A DNA stretch of 64,000 bases from Prevotella lacticifex (GCF_019973375.1 NZ_BPTV01000001.1:310001-374000), one strand, 5' to 3'. Shown: positions 1 to 10,590, counted from the stretch's first letter. Numbers and translations: made by a program. The notes: generated by a model from the letters alone, not told the origin.

Positions 1-1
1 C

Positions 2-1333
2 AGCTATTCTTACAGCAGGCTCGCTCGCTGGCAGAGATACACCAAGACTCCGTCCGCGCGCGAAATGTCTCCGGGAGACATCACCCGTCTTACGCAGTCA
101 ATCACTGAGAAAGACCGCCAGGCCTTGTTGCGCCTTCGTTCAGAAAGAATTGGAAAGATGGAGCTCTGTGCTGTTGACTCCACAAGCAGGTCGGCTTACG
201 GGAGCAGTCTGGCCGACATACGCTGGGGGCACAACAAGGAGAACATTGCCTTGGCGCAGACGAATGAAGTTGTAGTCTATACTCTCAGCAACCACATGCC
301 CATCTATTACAGGTCGTTTCCCGGTAACATCCCTGACTCACGCACTATGGGTGTCATCCAGTCTGACCTGCGCTGTGCCGGTTTTACGAATTACGTAATG
401 ATAACGGACAGGGGCTATGGGACAGTGCAAATCCTTGAGGACAACATTCTTCATGACCAGCCCGCTATAATGTGTATGAAGACCGGCCACAAGTTTATCA
501 GCGACAAAATAGACAGCCTTGGAGACTTCAATGTCCGTCCGGACGGAATGGAGATAGACCTTGACAGCAAGCTGTATTACAAACAGTACGACATTGACTA
601 CAAGGTACATGGAAAGGGCAAGTCCGAAAAGACAGCAAGCAAGATGCGCCTGAATCTGTTCTTCAATCCCTCGTGGAGAAGCGAGGGGCAAATCAACATA
701 GACATGAAAGTCGAAGGGCAGAAAAGCAGTCTTCAGCAGATGATTGATGGCAAAGAGGAAGCCCCTGACGATGAGACACTCAAAAGGGACTTCTGCATGT
801 TTGACGTAAAACTGGACAAGAAAAGACATGTCGTGTCGTTTGAGAAGAACGAGAAGAAGTACAACGACTCACTCAGACTTTTAGGGTTTGTCGCCATTGT
901 AACGCTCGGGCTGGATCTGACGGCGCCGCAAGCTCTGGCTCACTACAAATTGAGAGACGAGCAGGAAAAGTACTTCCAGCAGATGAAGACGGAGATGTGC
1001 TCTGACAGACAAAGAAATTGGAGCGAGGACGGTAAGACCGGCAGGCTGTTCATCTTGTTCGTCGGATTAGTCATAGGATCATATATTAGACACATCTGGA
1101 AGACGACAGGCCTTCACAGCATGTTCGCCTCTTCACTGGACATGCTTGACGAGATGAGGAACATAAGATGTATCGAGCGACAGGGGCATACCACCAAGAT
1201 AACACCTTTTGTCGGGAAGCAGGTAGAGATTGCGAAGGCTTTTGGGCTTGACATCCCAGCCGGGTGTGAACCGGGATACAAGTCGAAAAAGGTAGGTAGA
1301 AAAAGAGGAAGGCCAAAGAAAAACGAGTCTTAG
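2..1333 (+). CDS. IS4/IS1634-type transposase, 5' end outside window
   Basis: The reading frame is open from the first bases of the window, so the gene is cut by the left edge; an internal ATG lies at 65. The visible part holds a DDE transposase core: a first Asp in an AVDSTS motif (about 50 codons in), a long stretch of the AQTNEVV/GNIPDSRT type, a second Asp in a TDRGYG motif, and a late YKLRDEQEKYF segment that carries the probable catalytic Glu. The C-terminus is very basic (KKVGRKRGRPKKNES), resembling an AT-hook. This layout is known from IS4/IS1634-superfamily elements. It ends 30 bp before the broken end of another transposase on the opposite strand, which suggests that this element inserted into that one. 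Family placement is from motif memory, not a search. Confidence 0.8.
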   Translation, partial: SYSYSRLARWQRYTKTPSAREMSPGDITRLTQSITEKDRQALLRLRSERIGKMELCAVDSTSRSAYGSSLADIRWGHNKENIALAQTNEVVVYTLSNHMPIYYRSFPGNIPDSRTMGVIQSDLRCAGFTNYVMITDRGYGTVQILEDNILHDQPAIMCMKTGHKFISDKIDSLGDFNVRPDGMEIDLDSKLYYKQYDIDYKVHGKGKSEKTASKMRLNLFFNPSWRSEGQINIDMKVEGQKSSLQQMIDGKEEAPDDETLKRDFCMFDVKLDKKRHVVSFEKNEKKYNDSLRLLGFVAIVTLGLDLTAPQALAHYKLRDEQEKYFQQMKTEMCSDRQRNWSEDGKTGRLFILFVGLVIGSYIRHIWKTTGLHSMFASSLDMLDEMRNIRCIERQGHTTKITPFVGKQVEIAKAFGLDIPAGCEPGYKSKKVGRKRGRPKKNES

Positions 1334-1362
1334 AAGGTTATCGCTACAAATTAATTGAAAAT

Positions 1363-2223
1363 TCAGATTATTCTCGCACCGATGACATATTTGTATTGGG
1401 CTGATTTAAGCAGTTCAATGTTTTTTGAGCTCATCAGACCAGCGTCTGCAACGACAACAAAATCCTTCAGGGAGAACTTCCTGACAAAATCGTCTATTAC
1501 AGGTATCATGGTGAATCCTTCATACTGGCTTCCGTTGAATATGGAATATGACAAGGGGTAGCCATCTTCACTAACAAGCAGACCCAGTACAATTTGTGCC
1601 TCCTTACTCTTACCGTCCTTGGAGAATCCTGCCTGCCGCATGTCTGCCTCTGGGCCTGGCGATGCCTCGAAGTAAAGGGTGGTTACGTCGTAGAACATTA
1701 TCTCTATCTTTCCACCGAGAATCTTCTTCGTATGTTCGACGCTTATCTGTTGTACAAGTTCCTGTCGGGTGTTGTAGAGCTTGTCCATATACCTGTATAT
1801 TTGGAAATGGCTTATGTCTTCGTCGAAGTAAGACTTCAGGTAGGCAGAAGTAGCAAGCTTGCTTTGCGGCTCGCAACATCTGGCTATAACAAGATGCCTG
1901 AGAATGTCATCTCCCACCTTGTCAAAGCCTATGCTGTCATAGACACGTCCAAGTATAGTTTGAGGAGCGTTCAATAGGAATTTGCTTATGTGCGACAAGG
2001 CATAGTCAATATCGGCCTCTGTCTTGTCCGTCCCGTCAAAGTCCAAGTACTGCATACCTCCATAACGGCGGAGCCACAACTGTGCGTCCTTAACCAGCGC
2101 ATCAGCTTCCTCATCAGTAGATGCCACACCAAACTTCTTTACTTCACGGAACTTGCCGCGGCTCTTGTCCACTACAATCACACTAATGGTGCCTGACCTA
2201 TTCTTCTTTTTGCGTATAAACAT
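1363..2223 (-). pseudogene. Truncated IS1634-type transposase (N-terminal half)
   Basis: This 286-aa frame is the N-terminal half of a second, different transposase. It shows the first catalytic Asp (FYDVTTLYFE, near residue 177) and the second (VVADAGLMS, near residue 258), but the frame stops soon after YVIGARI, before the Glu-containing segment that a full protein of about 550-600 aa would have. The break coincides with the 3' end of the rightward transposase next to it. The likely history is an element disrupted by insertion of the neighbouring one. With the third acidic residue missing it should not be active. Confidence 0.8.
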
Positions 2224-2340
2224 GACGCAAAGGTAATCAAAATCGAGTTTGCGTCACCCTAAATTCAAGGGTAATTTTATAACTACTTCATTATCAAGTA
2301 GTTAAAAATGTAAATATTTTTTGCGCTAAAGTCAGGAAAC

Positions 2341-2397
2341 TATAGAAGCTATAGAGACTATAGAAGCTATAGTAACTATAGAGCCTATAGGAGCTAT
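2341..2397. repeat. 9-bp tandem repeat, six copies
   Basis: Six consecutive 9-bp units of the form TATAGRARC (2341, 2350, 2359, 2368, 2377, 2386) with 1-3 changes between units, followed by a partial unit. It lies just downstream of nadA, between that gene and the transposase remnants. A short inverted repeat (AACTACTT/AAGTAGTT, 2281-2303) sits just before it. No coding function is apparent. Confidence 0.75.
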
Positions 2398-2428
2398 CCG
2401 CCCCCACAGCATCCGCTCTGCATCGCTA

Positions 2429-3424
2429 TCAGCTGAGCTCGAGCATCCGCTCGATGGGCTTGACGGCATCCTTGGCGATGGCGGGATCGATTTCAATCTG
2501 AGGCCAGCCGTACTTCAGGGTGTTGTATATCTTCTCGAGAGTATTCTTTTTCATGAACTCACACTCGTTGCAGCTGCACCCCAATGAGCCCTCGCTGACC
2601 TCCGGCGGCACAGGATAGAACGTCTGGGAGGGACACGTGCGCTGCATCTCGTGGAGGATGCCGGCCTCGGTGGCGACGATGAACTCCTTCTGCTCGGGAT
2701 GGGCCTGAGCATACTTCAGCATCGTGGCCGTAGAGCCTTTGACGTCGGCAACGGCAAGGACTGGAGCCTTACACTCCAGATGAGCCATGACAACGGCTCC
2801 AGGATGGGCTTTCTTGAGGTTTACTATGCCCTCGACGGAGAACTTCTCGTGGACGTGGCAGCCGCCGTTCCACAACAGCATGTTCCGTCCCGTCACCGAG
2901 TTGATATAGTTGCCGAGGTTATAGTCGGGGCCGAAGATAATCTTTGCGTCCTTGGGGAAGCTCTCCATGACCTTCACGGCGTTGCCAGATGTGACGACGA
3001 CATCGGTGAGAGCCTTCACGGCGGCAGTGGTATTGACATACGACACCACCTGATAGCCCGGATGCTCAGCCTTGTACTTGCGCAGGTCGGCGGCATCGCA
3101 GCTGTCGGCAAGCGAGCATCCGGCGGTGAGGTCGGGACAGAGCACGGTCTTGTCGGGCGACAGCAGCTTGCAGGTCTCAGCCATGAAGTGCACTCCGCAC
3201 ATTACCATCACCTTCGCGTCGGTGTCGGCAGCCTTGCGGGCCAGTGCTAACGAGTCGCCAACGAAGTCGGCAATGTCCTGTATAGCGCCCACAGTATAGT
3301 AGTGAGCAAGGATTATGGCGTCCTTCTCCTTGCACAACCGGCGGATTTCTTCTTTCAGATTCAAATTTTTGTCGACGGCTTCTGTCACGTAGCCGGCGTC
3401 TTTCCATTCTTTCGTTGGTGTCAT
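2429..3424 (-). CDS. nadA: Quinolinate synthase A
   Basis: Condenses iminoaspartate with dihydroxyacetone phosphate to quinolinate in de novo NAD synthesis, in the cytoplasm, using a [4Fe-4S] cluster. The 331-aa length fits the family. Visible motifs are HYYTVGAIQDIADFVGDSLALA near the N-terminus, MCGVHFMAE (first cluster Cys), GCSLADSC (second Cys), and GCSCNECEFMKKNTLEKI near the C-terminus (third Cys region). No nadB or nadC is adjacent, so it appears to be a single-gene unit. It is transcribed leftward, away from the candidate origin on its upstream side. Confidence 0.95.
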   Translation of the reverse strand: MTPTKEWKDAGYVTEAVDKNLNLKEEIRRLCKEKDAIILAHYYTVGAIQDIADFVGDSLALARKAADTDAKVMVMCGVHFMAETCKLLSPDKTVLCPDLTAGCSLADSCDAADLRKYKAEHPGYQVVSYVNTTAAVKALTDVVVTSGNAVKVMESFPKDAKIIFGPDYNLGNYINSVTGRNMLLWNGGCHVHEKFSVEGIVNLKKAHPGAVVMAHLECKAPVLAVADVKGSTATMLKYAQAHPEQKEFIVATEAGILHEMQRTCPSQTFYPVPPEVSEGSLGCSCNECEFMKKNTLEKIYNTLKYGWPQIEIDPAIAKDAVKPIERMLELS

Positions 3425-3573
3425 CGCAGTATTCTTTCGAGTCTTATTATATTTATATTCTTTCTTTTTTTAATTTTAAAGAAAAAGTATGTAGTGGTAT
3501 GATATGCCGTGGAAAAGTGCAAAACTTTTTGTCTTTTTTCTTGCTTTTTCCGTTATTAACGTCTGTCATCAAG

Positions 3574-3834
3574 TTATCAACACCTATTGTTAATTCTTTC
3601 TTTCTGATTTTCAACGAATAAAGTGTTTTATCCACAATTTCCTTTTTCGGTGCAAAGTTAATAAGTTTATATCTTTTATGTGTGGAAAACGGTGGAAAAC
3701 TTTTGCAAAAGCCGCTAATAACCCTGTGGATATCCCGTCCGTGGAAGTGGCATAGTGCGTTGTGTGGATAACCAAAAGCTTTATCCACGCGTTTTCCACG
3801 ACTTTTCCACACGTTATCCACAGGTTTATCCACA
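3574..3834. other. oriC: Candidate chromosomal origin (DnaA-box cluster)
   Basis: The gap between divergent nadA and leuS holds four exact TTATCCACA boxes: 3628-3636 (+), 3763-3771 (-), 3814-3822 (+) and 3826-3834 (+). Near matches are TTATCAACA at 3574-3582, ATATCCACA at 3725-3733 (-), TTATCCACG at 3781-3789, and TTTTCCACA at 3681-3689 (-) and 3803-3811. The stretch at about 3440-3540 beside it is strongly AT-rich, as a DNA-unwinding element would be. TTATNCACA is the established DnaA box. The density and the divergent flanking genes argue for oriC, but GC skew was not computed and dnaA is not in the window. Confidence 0.7.
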
Positions 3835-3851
3835 ATAACTTTTGTTTTTAT

Positions 3852-3882
3852 TTTGTTATATCTCGCGATTGGTGTATCTTTG
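3852..3882 (+). promoter_or_regulatory. Promoter of leuS
   Basis: TTTG at 3852-3855 and TATCTTTG at 3875-3882, 19 bp apart, match the Bacteroidota primary sigma factor consensus. The start codon follows about 65 bp after the -7 element. Confidence 0.75.
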
Positions 3883-3947
3883 CAAAGTAAATTGGGTAAT
3901 TGTACCTTAATTAATATAAAAGAGAGAATAAAATCAAGATAATAACA

Positions 3948-6803
3948 ATGGATTACAACTTCAGAGAAATTGAGAAGAAGTGGCAGAAGGCGTGGGTCGA
4001 CAACAGAACATACAAGGTTGTCGAGGACACGACTAAGCAGAAGTACTATGTTTTGAACATGTTCCCCTACCCTTCCGGTGCCGGGCTCCACGTGGGTCAT
4101 CCCCTTGGCTATATTGCCTCCGATATCTATGCGCGCTACAAGCGGCTGAAGGGGTTCAACGTTCTCAACCCTATGGGCTACGATGCCTACGGACTGCCTG
4201 CCGAGCAGTATGCCATAAAGACCGGTCAGCACCCGGAGAAGACCACCAACGAGAATATAGCCCACTACCGTGAGCAGCTCGACAAGATTGGGTTCTCCTT
4301 CGACTGGGACCGTGAGGTACGTACCTGTGATCCAGGTTATTATCATTGGACCCAGTGGGCCTTCGAGAAGATGTTCAACTCGTTCTATTGCAACAAGTGT
4401 CAGCAGGCCCGCCCTATCGCCGAACTTGTCAGCCACTTTGAGGAGTCGGGCACCGATGGCCTCGATGTGGCTCAGAGTGAGGAGCTTTCGTTCACCGCCG
4501 ACGAGTGGAAATCCATGGACGACGCTACGAAGCAGCGCACGCTGATGAATTATCGCATAGCTTATCTCGGCGAGACGATGGTCAACTGGTGTGCCGGTCT
4601 CGGCACGGTGCTGGCCAACGACGAGGTCGTCGACGGTGTCAGCGTCCGCGGCGGATTCCCTGTCGTTCAGCGCCGCATGCAGCAGTGGTGCCTGCGCGTG
4701 TCGGCTTATGCCCAGCGCCTCCTCGATGGTCTCGACACCATCGACTGGAGCGACTCCATAAAGGAGACTCAGCGCAACTGGATTGGCCGCTCGGAGGGTA
4801 CTGAGGTGGAATTCAACGTTAAGGACAGCGACAAGCACTTCACTATCTTCACCACTCGCGCCGATACCATGTTCGGTGTGTCGTTCATGGTCTTAGCCCC
4901 TGAGAGTGAGCTCGTTGCCGAGCTGACGACAGCTGATCAGAAGGCCGAGGTCGACAAATATTTAGCTTATGTGAAGAGCCGCACCGAGCTTGAGCGCATG
5001 TCCGACCACCACGTCACGGGTGTATTCTCGGGCTCGTATGCCGTCAATCCGTTCACCGGCGACAGCATTCCAATATGGATTTCGGAGTATGTCCTGGCCG
5101 GATATGGCACCGGAGCCATCATGGCCGTACCGGCTCACGACAGCCGCGACTATGCTTTTGCGCGCCATTTCAACCTGCCCATCATCCCGCTTATCGAGGG
5201 TGCTGACGTCAGCGAGGCCAGTTTCGACGCCAAGGAGGGTATTGTCACCAACTCGCCGGCGGAAGGGAAGGAGAGTCTCGACGGCTTCTCGCTCAACGGA
5301 CTGACCGTGAAAGAGGCTATTGCAGCAACGAAAAAATTTGTCACCGAGCACCATATCGGTCGCGTGAAGGTCAACTACCGTCTGCGCGACGCTATCTTCT
5401 CGCGCCAGCGCTACTGGGGTGAGCCGTTCCCGGTGTACTATAAGGACGGTATGCCCCAGATGATTCCGGAGGAGTGTCTGCCCCTCGAACTGCCCGAAAT
5501 CGACAAGTATGAGCCTACGGAGACCGGTGAGCCACCTCTCGGCAGGGCAAAGAAATGGGCCTGGGACACAGCTAAGAAGGAGGTCGTCGACAAGAGTCTC
5601 ATCGACAATAAGACCGTATTCCCGATAGAGTTTAACACGATGCCGGGATTCGCAGGGTCGTCGGCATACTATCTGCGGTATATGGACCCGCACAACGACA
5701 AGGAAATTGTGGGTAAGAAAGCCGACGAATACTGGCGCCACGTCGACCTGTATGTTGGTGGAACAGAGCATGCTACGGGTCACCTTATATACAGCCGGTT
5801 CTGGAATAAGTTCCTCCACGACTACGGCTACAGCTGTGAGGAGGAGCCGTTCCAGAAGCTCGTCAACCAGGGAATGATCCAGGGCCGAAGCAACTTCGTA
5901 TATCGTGTCAACGAGCTGTCGACCGATAAGAAGCCCGTTTTCGTAAGCTATAATCTGCGGAAGAACTACAAGGATGTCACGCCAATCCACGTTTGGATAA
6001 ACCTTGTGAAGAACGATGTCCTCGATATCGAAGGTTTCAAGCAGTGGAGTCCGGAGTACCGCGACGCTGAGTTCATCCTCGAGGATGGCAAGTATGTATG
6101 TGGATTCGCTACCGAAAAGATGTCGAAATCGATGTATAATGTAGTAAATCCAGACGATATAGTGGAGGAATATGGTGCCGACACACTGCGTCTCTACGAG
6201 ATGTTCCTTGGTCCTGTGGAGGCCAGCAAGCCTTGGGATACCAATGGCATCGACGGTTGCTTCCGATTCCTCAAGAAGTTCTGGAATCTCTACTGGAAGA
6301 AGGATTCCAACAGTATCGTCGACGACGCGCCGGCAAAGGCTGAGTCGCTCAAGAGCGTTCATAAGCTCATAAAGAAGGTCAGCGACGATATTGAGAAGTT
6401 CTCTTATAACACCAGCATCTCGGCATTTATGATATGTGTCAACGAACTCGGCCAGCAGAAGTGCACCAATCATGCTCTGCTTACCGACCTTGTGGTGCTC
6501 ATAGCTCCTTTTGCGCCTCACATTGCCGAGGAGCTGTGGCATGCCATGGGAGGGCAGGGGAGTGTCTGCGACGCTTCGTGGCCCGTTTACGACGAGAAAT
6601 ATCTCAAGGAGGACGAGGTGAAAATGATGGTAAGCTTCAACGGAAAGGTGCGCTTCCCGATGAATTTCGCCGCAAATACTCCTAAGGAAGAGGTCGAGAA
6701 GGCCGTTCTCGCCGACGAGCGTACGGCTAAATACCTTGGCGGAAAGAACATCGTGAAGGTTATCGTCGTGCCCAACCGCATAGTAAATATAGTTGTAAAA
6801 TAA
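3948..6803 (+). CDS. leuS: Leucyl-tRNA synthetase
   Basis: Class I aminoacyl-tRNA synthetase that charges tRNA-Leu in the cytoplasm. The 951-aa protein carries the HIGH-type motif HVGH at residues 48-51 inside [16 protein letters not shown], a CP1 editing domain roughly at residues 230-450 (the [15 protein letters not shown] segment is the editing site), and KMSKS at residues 724-728, followed by the anticodon-binding helical domain. It is longer than the E. coli enzyme of about 860 aa, with extra sequence before KMSKS; I believe this is usual for Bacteroidota. A hairpin right after the stop suggests that it is transcribed alone. Confidence 0.97.
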   Translation: MDYNFREIEKKWQKAWVDNRTYKVVEDTTKQKYYVLNMFPYPSGAGLHVGHPLGYIASDIYARYKRLKGFNVLNPMGYDAYGLPAEQYAIKTGQHPEKTTNENIAHYREQLDKIGFSFDWDREVRTCDPGYYHWTQWAFEKMFNSFYCNKCQQARPIAELVSHFEESGTDGLDVAQSEELSFTADEWKSMDDATKQRTLMNYRIAYLGETMVNWCAGLGTVLANDEVVDGVSVRGGFPVVQRRMQQWCLRVSAYAQRLLDGLDTIDWSDSIKETQRNWIGRSEGTEVEFNVKDSDKHFTIFTTRADTMFGVSFMVLAPESELVAELTTADQKAEVDKYLAYVKSRTELERMSDHHVTGVFSGSYAVNPFTGDSIPIWISEYVLAGYGTGAIMAVPAHDSRDYAFARHFNLPIIPLIEGADVSEASFDAKEGIVTNSPAEGKESLDGFSLNGLTVKEAIAATKKFVTEHHIGRVKVNYRLRDAIFSRQRYWGEPFPVYYKDGMPQMIPEECLPLELPEIDKYEPTETGEPPLGRAKKWAWDTAKKEVVDKSLIDNKTVFPIEFNTMPGFAGSSAYYLRYMDPHNDKEIVGKKADEYWRHVDLYVGGTEHATGHLIYSRFWNKFLHDYGYSCEEEPFQKLVNQGMIQGRSNFVYRVNELSTDKKPVFVSYNLRKNYKDVTPIHVWINLVKNDVLDIEGFKQWSPEYRDAEFILEDGKYVCGFATEKMSKSMYNVVNPDDIVEEYGADTLRLYEMFLGPVEASKPWDTNGIDGCFRFLKKFWNLYWKKDSNSIVDDAPAKAESLKSVHKLIKKVSDDIEKFSYNTSISAFMICVNELGQQKCTNHALLTDLVVLIAPFAPHIAEELWHAMGGQGSVCDASWPVYDEKYLKEDEVKMMVSFNGKVRFPMNFAANTPKEEVEKAVLADERTAKYLGGKNIVKVIVVPNRIVNIVVK

Positions 6804-6814
6804 AGATTATGGTT

Positions 6815-6867
6815 CTCCGGGAGCCCTGACCGACAGTGAGATATCTCTCGGCCGTGGCTCCCCGGAG
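6815..6867 (+). terminator. Hairpin after leuS
   Basis: Arms 6815-6825 (CTCCGGGAGCC) and 6856-6867 (GGCTCCCCGGAG) pair over 11 bp with one bulge. The loop contains its own palindrome GAGATATCTC. A weak T-rich stretch follows. It may terminate or attenuate transcription between leuS and the next gene. Confidence 0.55.
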
Positions 6868-6886
6868 CTCCTTAATTCTTTGCATT

Positions 6887-7822
6887 ATGTACTTTGATAT
6901 GGGAAAGAATATTTGGAATGAGGCAAAGGATTATATCTGGATAACCATCGGTCTGCTGCTCTACACCTTCGGCTGGACGGTTTTCCTGCTGCCTTATCAT
7001 ATCGTTACTGGAGGAGTGACGGGTCTGTCGGCAATCATCTTCTATGCCACACGAATTCCTATCTCCTACAGTTACTTCACCATAAACTTGATTCTGCTCC
7101 TCGTAGCCTTGAAGATTCTTGGTCTGAAGTTTATGATTAAGACCATCTATGCCATCTCCGTTTTGTCGCTGCTGTTGGCTTTCGCGCAGTGGCTGATGAC
7201 CGGTCCCGACGGCAAGATGCACCTCGTTCTCGGTGAGGGACAGCAGTTTATGTCGCTCGTCATAGGCTGTATGATTACCGGAACGAGTCTTGCCATAGTC
7301 TTTCTGCATAATGGTTCTACGGGTGGAACGGATATTATCGCAGCCTGTGTCAATAAGTACAAGAACATCTCTTTGGGTCGGGTGCTTATTGCTGTCGACT
7401 TTGTAATCATCGGGTCCTGTCTGTTCATACCGCGTTTCGGCGATATGCTCTCGAGGGTTCACATGACGGTGTTCGGTCTTTGTACGATGGTCATCGAGAA
7501 TTATATGCTCGACTATGTCTTCAACGCCCGTAGAGAGTCGGTGCAGTTTATGATTTTCTCACGTAAATATCAGGAGATTGCCAACGCCATCGGCACTGAG
7601 CTTGAGCACGGAGTGACCATTCTCGACGGCCATGGATGGTACACCGGACAGCCTATAAAGGTGCTGTGTATCCTCGCCAAGAAGAACGAGAGCCAGTATA
7701 TCTTCCGACTTATTAAGATGATTGACCCTCAGGCGTTTGTCAGTCAGAGTGCCGTCATCGGAGTCTATGGTGAAGGTTTCGACCCGATAAAAGTGAGTGT
7801 ACCTAAAAAGAAGGAAAAATGA
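6887..7822 (+). CDS. YitT family membrane protein (DUF2179 C-terminus)
   Basis: A 311-aa integral membrane protein, if started at the ATG at 6887; an ATG at 6899 is also possible, and the upstream ATG at 6836 lies inside the hairpin and is unlikely. Five or so hydrophobic helices are seen in the first 210 residues (for example [20 protein letters not shown] and the [23 protein letters not shown] region). A soluble C-terminal domain of the DUF2179 type follows ([25 protein letters not shown]). Members are common and their function is mostly unknown. It overlaps rdgB by 4 bp (ATGA), so the two are translationally coupled. Confidence 0.85.
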   Translation: MYFDMGKNIWNEAKDYIWITIGLLLYTFGWTVFLLPYHIVTGGVTGLSAIIFYATRIPISYSYFTINLILLLVALKILGLKFMIKTIYAISVLSLLLAFAQWLMTGPDGKMHLVLGEGQQFMSLVIGCMITGTSLAIVFLHNGSTGGTDIIAACVNKYKNISLGRVLIAVDFVIIGSCLFIPRFGDMLSRVHMTVFGLCTMVIENYMLDYVFNARRESVQFMIFSRKYQEIANAIGTELEHGVTILDGHGWYTGQPIKVLCILAKKNESQYIFRLIKMIDPQAFVSQSAVIGVYGEGFDPIKVSVPKKKEK

Positions 7823-8409
7823 AAATAGTATTTGCTACAAACAACAAGAATAAACTCAAGGAGATAAGGGAGATTTTAGGTCCCGATTTCGAGATATTGT
7901 CGCTCTCCGACATCGGTTGTCATGAGGAAATTCCTGAGACCGGCGACACCATTGAGGCTAACGCACGGCAGAAAGCATCATATATTGCCGACCATTACGA
8001 CCACGACTGCTTTGCCGACGACACTGGGCTGGAGGTCTTTTCGCTCAACGGCGAGCCCGGAGTGCACTCTGCACGCTATGCTGAAGGTACCGACCACGAC
8101 TCTGAAGCCAATATGGCTAAGTTGCTCCGGCGCCTCGGCGACAGCGATAACCGCGATGCCCGCTTCCGCACCTGCATCTCGCTGATGCAGAAAGGCCCGG
8201 ACGGACAGTACCATGAGGTGCAGTTCGAAGGTGAGGTGAGAGGGCGTATAGCACGCGAAAAGCATGGAACGGAGGGCTTCGGCTACGACCCTTTGTTCGT
8301 TCCTGAAGGCTATGACAAGAGCTTTGCCGAGCTCGGCGAGGACGTTAAGAACCAGATTTCGCACCGTGCGCGCGCCGTGGCAAAGCTTGCCGCATACCTG
8401 AAAGGGTAG
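7819..8409 (+). CDS. rdgB: XTP/dITP diphosphatase (RdgB/HAM1)
   Basis: Cytoplasmic house-cleaning enzyme that hydrolyses non-canonical purine nucleotides (XTP, dITP) to monophosphates. At 196 aa it is the usual size. Motifs seen are [16 protein letters not shown] at the N-terminus (substrate binding), DDTGLEV with the metal-binding acids near residue 68, GVHSARYA, and GFGYDPLF near residue 152. It starts inside the end of the YitT gene. Confidence 0.95.
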   Translation: MKIVFATNNKNKLKEIREILGPDFEILSLSDIGCHEEIPETGDTIEANARQKASYIADHYDHDCFADDTGLEVFSLNGEPGVHSARYAEGTDHDSEANMAKLLRRLGDSDNRDARFRTCISLMQKGPDGQYHEVQFEGEVRGRIAREKHGTEGFGYDPLFVPEGYDKSFAELGEDVKNQISHRARAVAKLAAYLKG

Positions 8410-8454
8410 GGCAGAAGAAACAAAAGATAACGAACGAATGATTGATTTTCAGCT

Positions 8455-10488
8455 ATGAACAGAACGGGACGGATATTTTTTGTCGGTTTGACGGTCCTGA
8501 CAATGGCGTGTGGCAGTACGGCTCAGGCGCAGGTAGGAACGTGGAAGGACTATATGGCCTACTACGATGTACAGGACGTTAAGAAGGGTGGGAGTGTGCT
8601 TTATGTGCTCGCTTCCGACAATCTCTATTCCTATAACGAGGGCGACGGCAGCATCCAGACCTACGATAAGGTCAACGGTCTCAGCGACTGTGGCATAGCG
8701 AAAATCGAATGGAACCGCAGTGTCGGCAAGCTTATTATCGTCTACAGCGACTATAATATCGACATGCTCGACGCCAAGGGCAATATCACCAATCTGTCCG
8801 ACTTCTATTCGGCCACGATATCGGGCGACAAGACGGTCAATAATATTTATATGAGCGGGCGCTTTGCCTATCTCAGCACGGGATTCGGAATCGTTAAGGT
8901 CAACATGCGCGACAATGAGATAAGCGATACCTACAACCTTAAATTCCGCGTCGACTACTGCTATATCGACGGAAACTATATTTATGCCGCATCGTCGACC
9001 AATGGCTTGTATCGTGCGGCACTCTCCGACAATCTCCTCGACCCCGGAAAATGGAGTAGGGTGGGGGCTTACACACCGCGGTCCTACACCGTAGATGCCG
9101 ACCTTTTGGCCACGGCGCGGTCCCATCGCCCCGATGGTCCGAAGGCAAACAACTTCTACTCGATGAAGTTCAAGTACGGAAATCTGTACACTGTCGGCGG
9201 CCGCTACAATCAGACCGGCGACTCACAGATGCCCGGAACGGTGCAGGTGCTCAATCCGGAGGACGGCGAATGGACTGTCTATGAGGACAGTATACAGGAC
9301 AAGTCGGGCCATTCCTACATCGACGCGTTATGCATCGACGTTGATCCTACTGACCACTCGCATGTCATGGTGGGTGCCAGAACAGGACTCTATGAGTTCA
9401 GAAACGGGAGATATGTACGCGACTGGTACTGCCAGAACAGCGACCTCCAGCAGGCTGTAGGGGGTAGTGTCAATTATACGTTGGTTACCTCGGGTGCTTT
9501 CGACGGCAGTGGCAACTTCTGGTTTGCCAACAGTCAGAGTACGTCGCAGTCGCTGTGGGAATATACTGCCGGCGGAAAGATGGTTAGCCACCATAAGGAT
9601 CAGTATATGGACACGGATCATAAGTTCAGCTTCGCCCACGTTCACAGCATGATGTTCGACAAGGACAATCTGCTGTGGTTTGTCAGCGACTACTGGGCAA
9701 CGCCCTATCTCGTTTGCTATCAGCCTTCTACCGATGCCACCAACGTGTACAAAAACTATGTCAACGAGGATGGTACAGCGGTTACCGTAGGCGGTGGCGC
9801 ACGCTGTGTGGCTGAGGATCTGAATGGAAATATATGGGTAGGGACCAATGCCGGACCCCTCTTTATCAATGCGGAGGATAAGACCCTGTCGCCAGACAAA
9901 ATGGTTTTCCAGCAGTATAAGGTGCCCCGCAACGACGGAACTAACCTTGCCGATTATCTGCTTTCGGGCGTCGACGTCATGTGTATGGCCGTCGACGGAG
10001 GCAACAGAAAGTGGTTTGGCACTAACGGCAATGGCGTTTATCTCATCAGTGCCGACAATAACACCCAGATTCACCACTTCCTCTCGACCAACAGCGGACT
10101 GCTGTCGGACAACGTTCAGTCGATAGCCATCAATCCGAAAACCGGAGAAGTATTCTTCGGAACCGATAATGGCCTCTGCTCTTATATGAGTGATGCTACG
10201 GCTACGGTCGACAAAATGGACAAGAATAACACCTATGCTTATCCCAACCCCGTGAAACCGGGCTACAACGGGCCTATAACCATCACAGGCCTGTCGTACA
10301 ACGCCGATGTGAAGATAGTCACATCCAATGGCACTCTTGTGGCTCAGGGCCGAAGCAACGGCGGTTCTTTCGTGTGGTATGGCACTGATCTCGACGGGAA
10401 ACGGGTGGCCAGTGGTGTCTATATGGTTATGACGACTACTGAAAGTGGGGATAAAGGCACTGTCTGTAAGATTGTTGTAGTGAACTGA
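8455..10488 (+). CDS. porZ: PorZ-like beta-propeller protein of the type IX secretion system
   Basis: A 677-aa secreted or surface protein. An N-terminal signal peptide ends near residue 26 (AQAQ). The body shows many short beta-propeller blades of the two-component-regulator propeller type (NIWVGTNAGPLFI, RKWFGTNGNGVYLI, GEVFFGTDNGLCSY). The last 80 residues are a type IX sorting-like domain starting YPNPVKPGYNGPITITGL and ending in a VCKIVVV strand. In Porphyromonas, PorZ belongs to the attachment complex that processes T9SS cargo; the one here is somewhat shorter. It lies 45 bp after rdgB and may be cotranscribed. Assignment rests on domain layout. Confidence 0.8.
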   Translation: MNRTGRIFFVGLTVLTMACGSTAQAQVGTWKDYMAYYDVQDVKKGGSVLYVLASDNLYSYNEGDGSIQTYDKVNGLSDCGIAKIEWNRSVGKLIIVYSDYNIDMLDAKGNITNLSDFYSATISGDKTVNNIYMSGRFAYLSTGFGIVKVNMRDNEISDTYNLKFRVDYCYIDGNYIYAASSTNGLYRAALSDNLLDPGKWSRVGAYTPRSYTVDADLLATARSHRPDGPKANNFYSMKFKYGNLYTVGGRYNQTGDSQMPGTVQVLNPEDGEWTVYEDSIQDKSGHSYIDALCIDVDPTDHSHVMVGARTGLYEFRNGRYVRDWYCQNSDLQQAVGGSVNYTLVTSGAFDGSGNFWFANSQSTSQSLWEYTAGGKMVSHHKDQYMDTDHKFSFAHVHSMMFDKDNLLWFVSDYWATPYLVCYQPSTDATNVYKNYVNEDGTAVTVGGGARCVAEDLNGNIWVGTNAGPLFINAEDKTLSPDKMVFQQYKVPRNDGTNLADYLLSGVDVMCMAVDGGNRKWFGTNGNGVYLISADNNTQIHHFLSTNSGLLSDNVQSIAINPKTGEVFFGTDNGLCSYMSDATATVDKMDKNNTYAYPNPVKPGYNGPITITGLSYNADVKIVTSNGTLVAQGRSNGGSFVWYGTDLDGKRVASGVYMVMTTTESGDKGTVCKIVVVN

Positions 10489-10553
10489 TTCCGCCTTTTT
10501 ATTGTTTTTCTTCCTCCTACGGCATTCCCATAGGATGGAAAGCAAAAAAAATA

Positions 10554-10590
10554 GCCACCGCCTGCAATCAAGCTGATTGTAAGCGGTGGC
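10554..10590. terminator. Bidirectional terminator
   Basis: Arms 10554-10570 and 10574-10590 form a stem of about 17 bp (GCCACCGC pairs with GCGGTGGC, GCAATCA with TGATTGT) with a 3-nt loop. An A tract precedes it (10543-10552) and a T-rich run follows, so it can stop both the rightward porZ-like gene and the leftward lyase gene. Confidence 0.85.

Noticed and set aside
3453..4838. Long minus-strand open frame of 461 codons overlapping leuS and the origin region
   Set aside because: It is antisense to the conserved leuS gene and runs through the DnaA-box cluster; the product has no recognisable features. Such shadows are common in GC-rich codons with a third-position bias.
4962..6542. 526-codon antisense frame within leuS
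   Set aside because: Fully antisense to leuS; no motifs, no promoter.
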